A stretch of DNA of 13,926 nucleotides from Anaerolineae bacterium (GTDB taxonomy: Bacteria; Chloroflexota; Anaerolineae; JAFGEY01), in the NCBI GenBank assembly GCA_016929205.1, contig JAFGJF010000493.1, forward strand, positions 1-13,926, read 5' to 3'. Made by a program: the position numbers and the translations under genes. A model generated the notes under the pieces. The model saw nothing but the letters and a program-made list of their open reading frames with translations. It searched no databases and was not told where the DNA came from. Positions 13,535-13,926 of this stretch are shown here, in pieces (the first letter of the stretch is position 1; each line of letters starts with the position of its first letter).

Positions 13535-13926
13535 AGGCAAAGAATGGATCGTGCTCCTCTTGAGTTCGGACATTGCGAGAGGGCAATCTGAACCGCCAAG
13601 ACGCAAAGAGCACAAAGGAGGCAGGGGAAGCGCCCGATCCCGATCTCAGAGGCTGTGGTTCCCGTTACCGGTAATTGTTTTTTCGCGTTTTTTTTATTTT
13701 TTTTGAGCAGGAGCAGCCGCTCGATGGGGCTGAGGGCCGAGCCGGCCGAGGCGATCCATTCGAGGAGCGGGCGAAGGCGACCGCGCCGGGAGGGAGGGAA
13801 ATCATCCAGACAGGCCTTGAGCTGGCGATCGAAGAGGGCAGCGGCGACCTGCGAGGCAAGCTGAGAGAGCAGACGGCTGGTGGCAACGAGGGTCAGAGCG
13901 GGATCACCGGCGCGGGCGTGGATGGA
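13459..13926 (-). CDS. Partial open frame entering from the right edge; unrecognised protein, 3' end uncertain
   Basis: Reading leftwards from 13926, this minus-strand frame has no stop until TAG at 13459-13461 (about 155 residues). No start is visible, so the 5' end lies outside. The first 75 or so codons look genuinely coding: almost every third base is G or C and the sequence predicts amphipathic helices (for example LTLVATSRLLSQLASQVAAA). I do not recognise the family. The frame then crosses two runs of eight A on this strand (about 13685-13702), encoding KKNKKNAKK, after which it runs through a dispersed repeat and overlaps the 3' end of glmS by 76 bases, where the coding look is lost. 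A one-base shift in the A-runs would end the protein at TAA 13665-13667 with a Lys-rich tail. Either a frameshift, natural or from sequencing, or a genuinely long tail is possible. Confidence 0.45.
   Translation of the reverse strand, partial: SIHARAGDPALTLVATSRLLSQLASQVAAALFDRQLKACLDDFPPSRRGRLRPLLEWIASAGSALSPIERLLLLKKNKKNAKKQLPVTGTTASEIGIGRFPCLLCALCVLAVQIALSQCPNSRGARSILCLYSTVTLFARFLGWSTSHPRRTAIS
13564..13618. repeat. Hairpin and 8-nt tandem repeat downstream of glmS
   Basis: ATTGC-GAGAGG-GCAAT (13572-13587), flanked by GTTC (13564-13567) and GAAC (13590-13593), forms an interrupted stem about 30 bases after the glmS stop. It has no T-run. Immediately after come CGCCAAGA (13594-13601), CGCAAAGA (13602-13609) and GCACAAAGG (13610-13618), a degenerate octamer array of the type scattered between genes in environmental bacterial genomes. 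No clear glmS terminator was found. Confidence 0.5.

Noticed and set aside
13660..13674. LPVTG in the minus-strand edge frame followed by a hydrophobic stretch, resembling a sortase signal
   Set aside because: It lies after the A8 tracts where coding signal is lost, and the hydrophobic stretch is the translated dispersed repeat; probably chance.
1..13926. CRISPR arrays, transposases, phage genes, tRNA or rRNA genes
   Set aside because: No evenly spaced identical repeats, no transposase or phage motifs, and no tRNA-like or rRNA-like segments were seen on either strand.

Overview
The window reads as ordinary chromosomal DNA of a GC-rich bacterium, most likely a Chloroflexota member of the Anaerolineae/Caldilineae type. 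That placement is an inference from a monoderm-style surface protein (signal peptide plus LPxTG-like anchor), a cobalamin-riboswitch uptake cassette, a hexameric-type glutamate dehydrogenase, an orphan PEP/pyruvate-binding ATP-grasp protein and a DUF3307 membrane protein. I see no phage genes, transposases, CRISPR arrays, tRNAs or rRNAs.

Layout. 107-3948 (+): glutamate dehydrogenase, then a PEP/pyruvate-binding protein that I start at a TTG codon behind a perfect Shine-Dalgarno. 3994-7255 (+): a cobalamin (vitamin B12) cassette made of a near-consensus promoter, a complete cobalamin riboswitch, two terminator-like hairpins, a secreted alpha/alpha-toroid protein resembling the alpha domain of transcobalamin, the corrinoid adenosyltransferase cobO and an ECF-transporter T subunit. 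7484-9250 (-): glutamine-dependent NAD+ synthetase, convergent with the cassette and bracketed by two intergenic copies of a 9-nt repeat family. 9377-11099 (+): a CRP-like box, a DUF3307 membrane protein and a CRP/FNR-family regulator with its own promoter and two credible starts. 11130-13534 (+): a direct-repeat promoter region, a glmS ribozyme and glmS. 13459-13926 (-): an open, coding-looking frame that runs off the window.

Working together. Nitrogen and carbon chemistry recurs (glutamate dehydrogenase, glutamine-dependent NadE and GlmS), but apart from the B12 cassette the genes are neighbours rather than one pathway. In the B12 cassette the riboswitch should shut off expression when adenosylcobalamin is plentiful. 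The products are a candidate surface B12 binder, a membrane transport subunit and the enzyme that makes the ligand sensed by the switch. The S component and ATPases of the transporter are not in the window.

Most notable. The leader of glmS carries the conserved core of the glmS self-cleaving ribozyme, interrupted by about 51 nt folding into two strong hairpins, and it lies about 265 nt upstream of the start codon. Other points of interest are the surface B12 protein that lacks the beta domain, the cluster of regulatory signals around the CRP-like gene (CRP-type box, repeated 17-mer, dual starts), and short-period tandem repeats (7, 8 and 9 nt) in four intergenic gaps.
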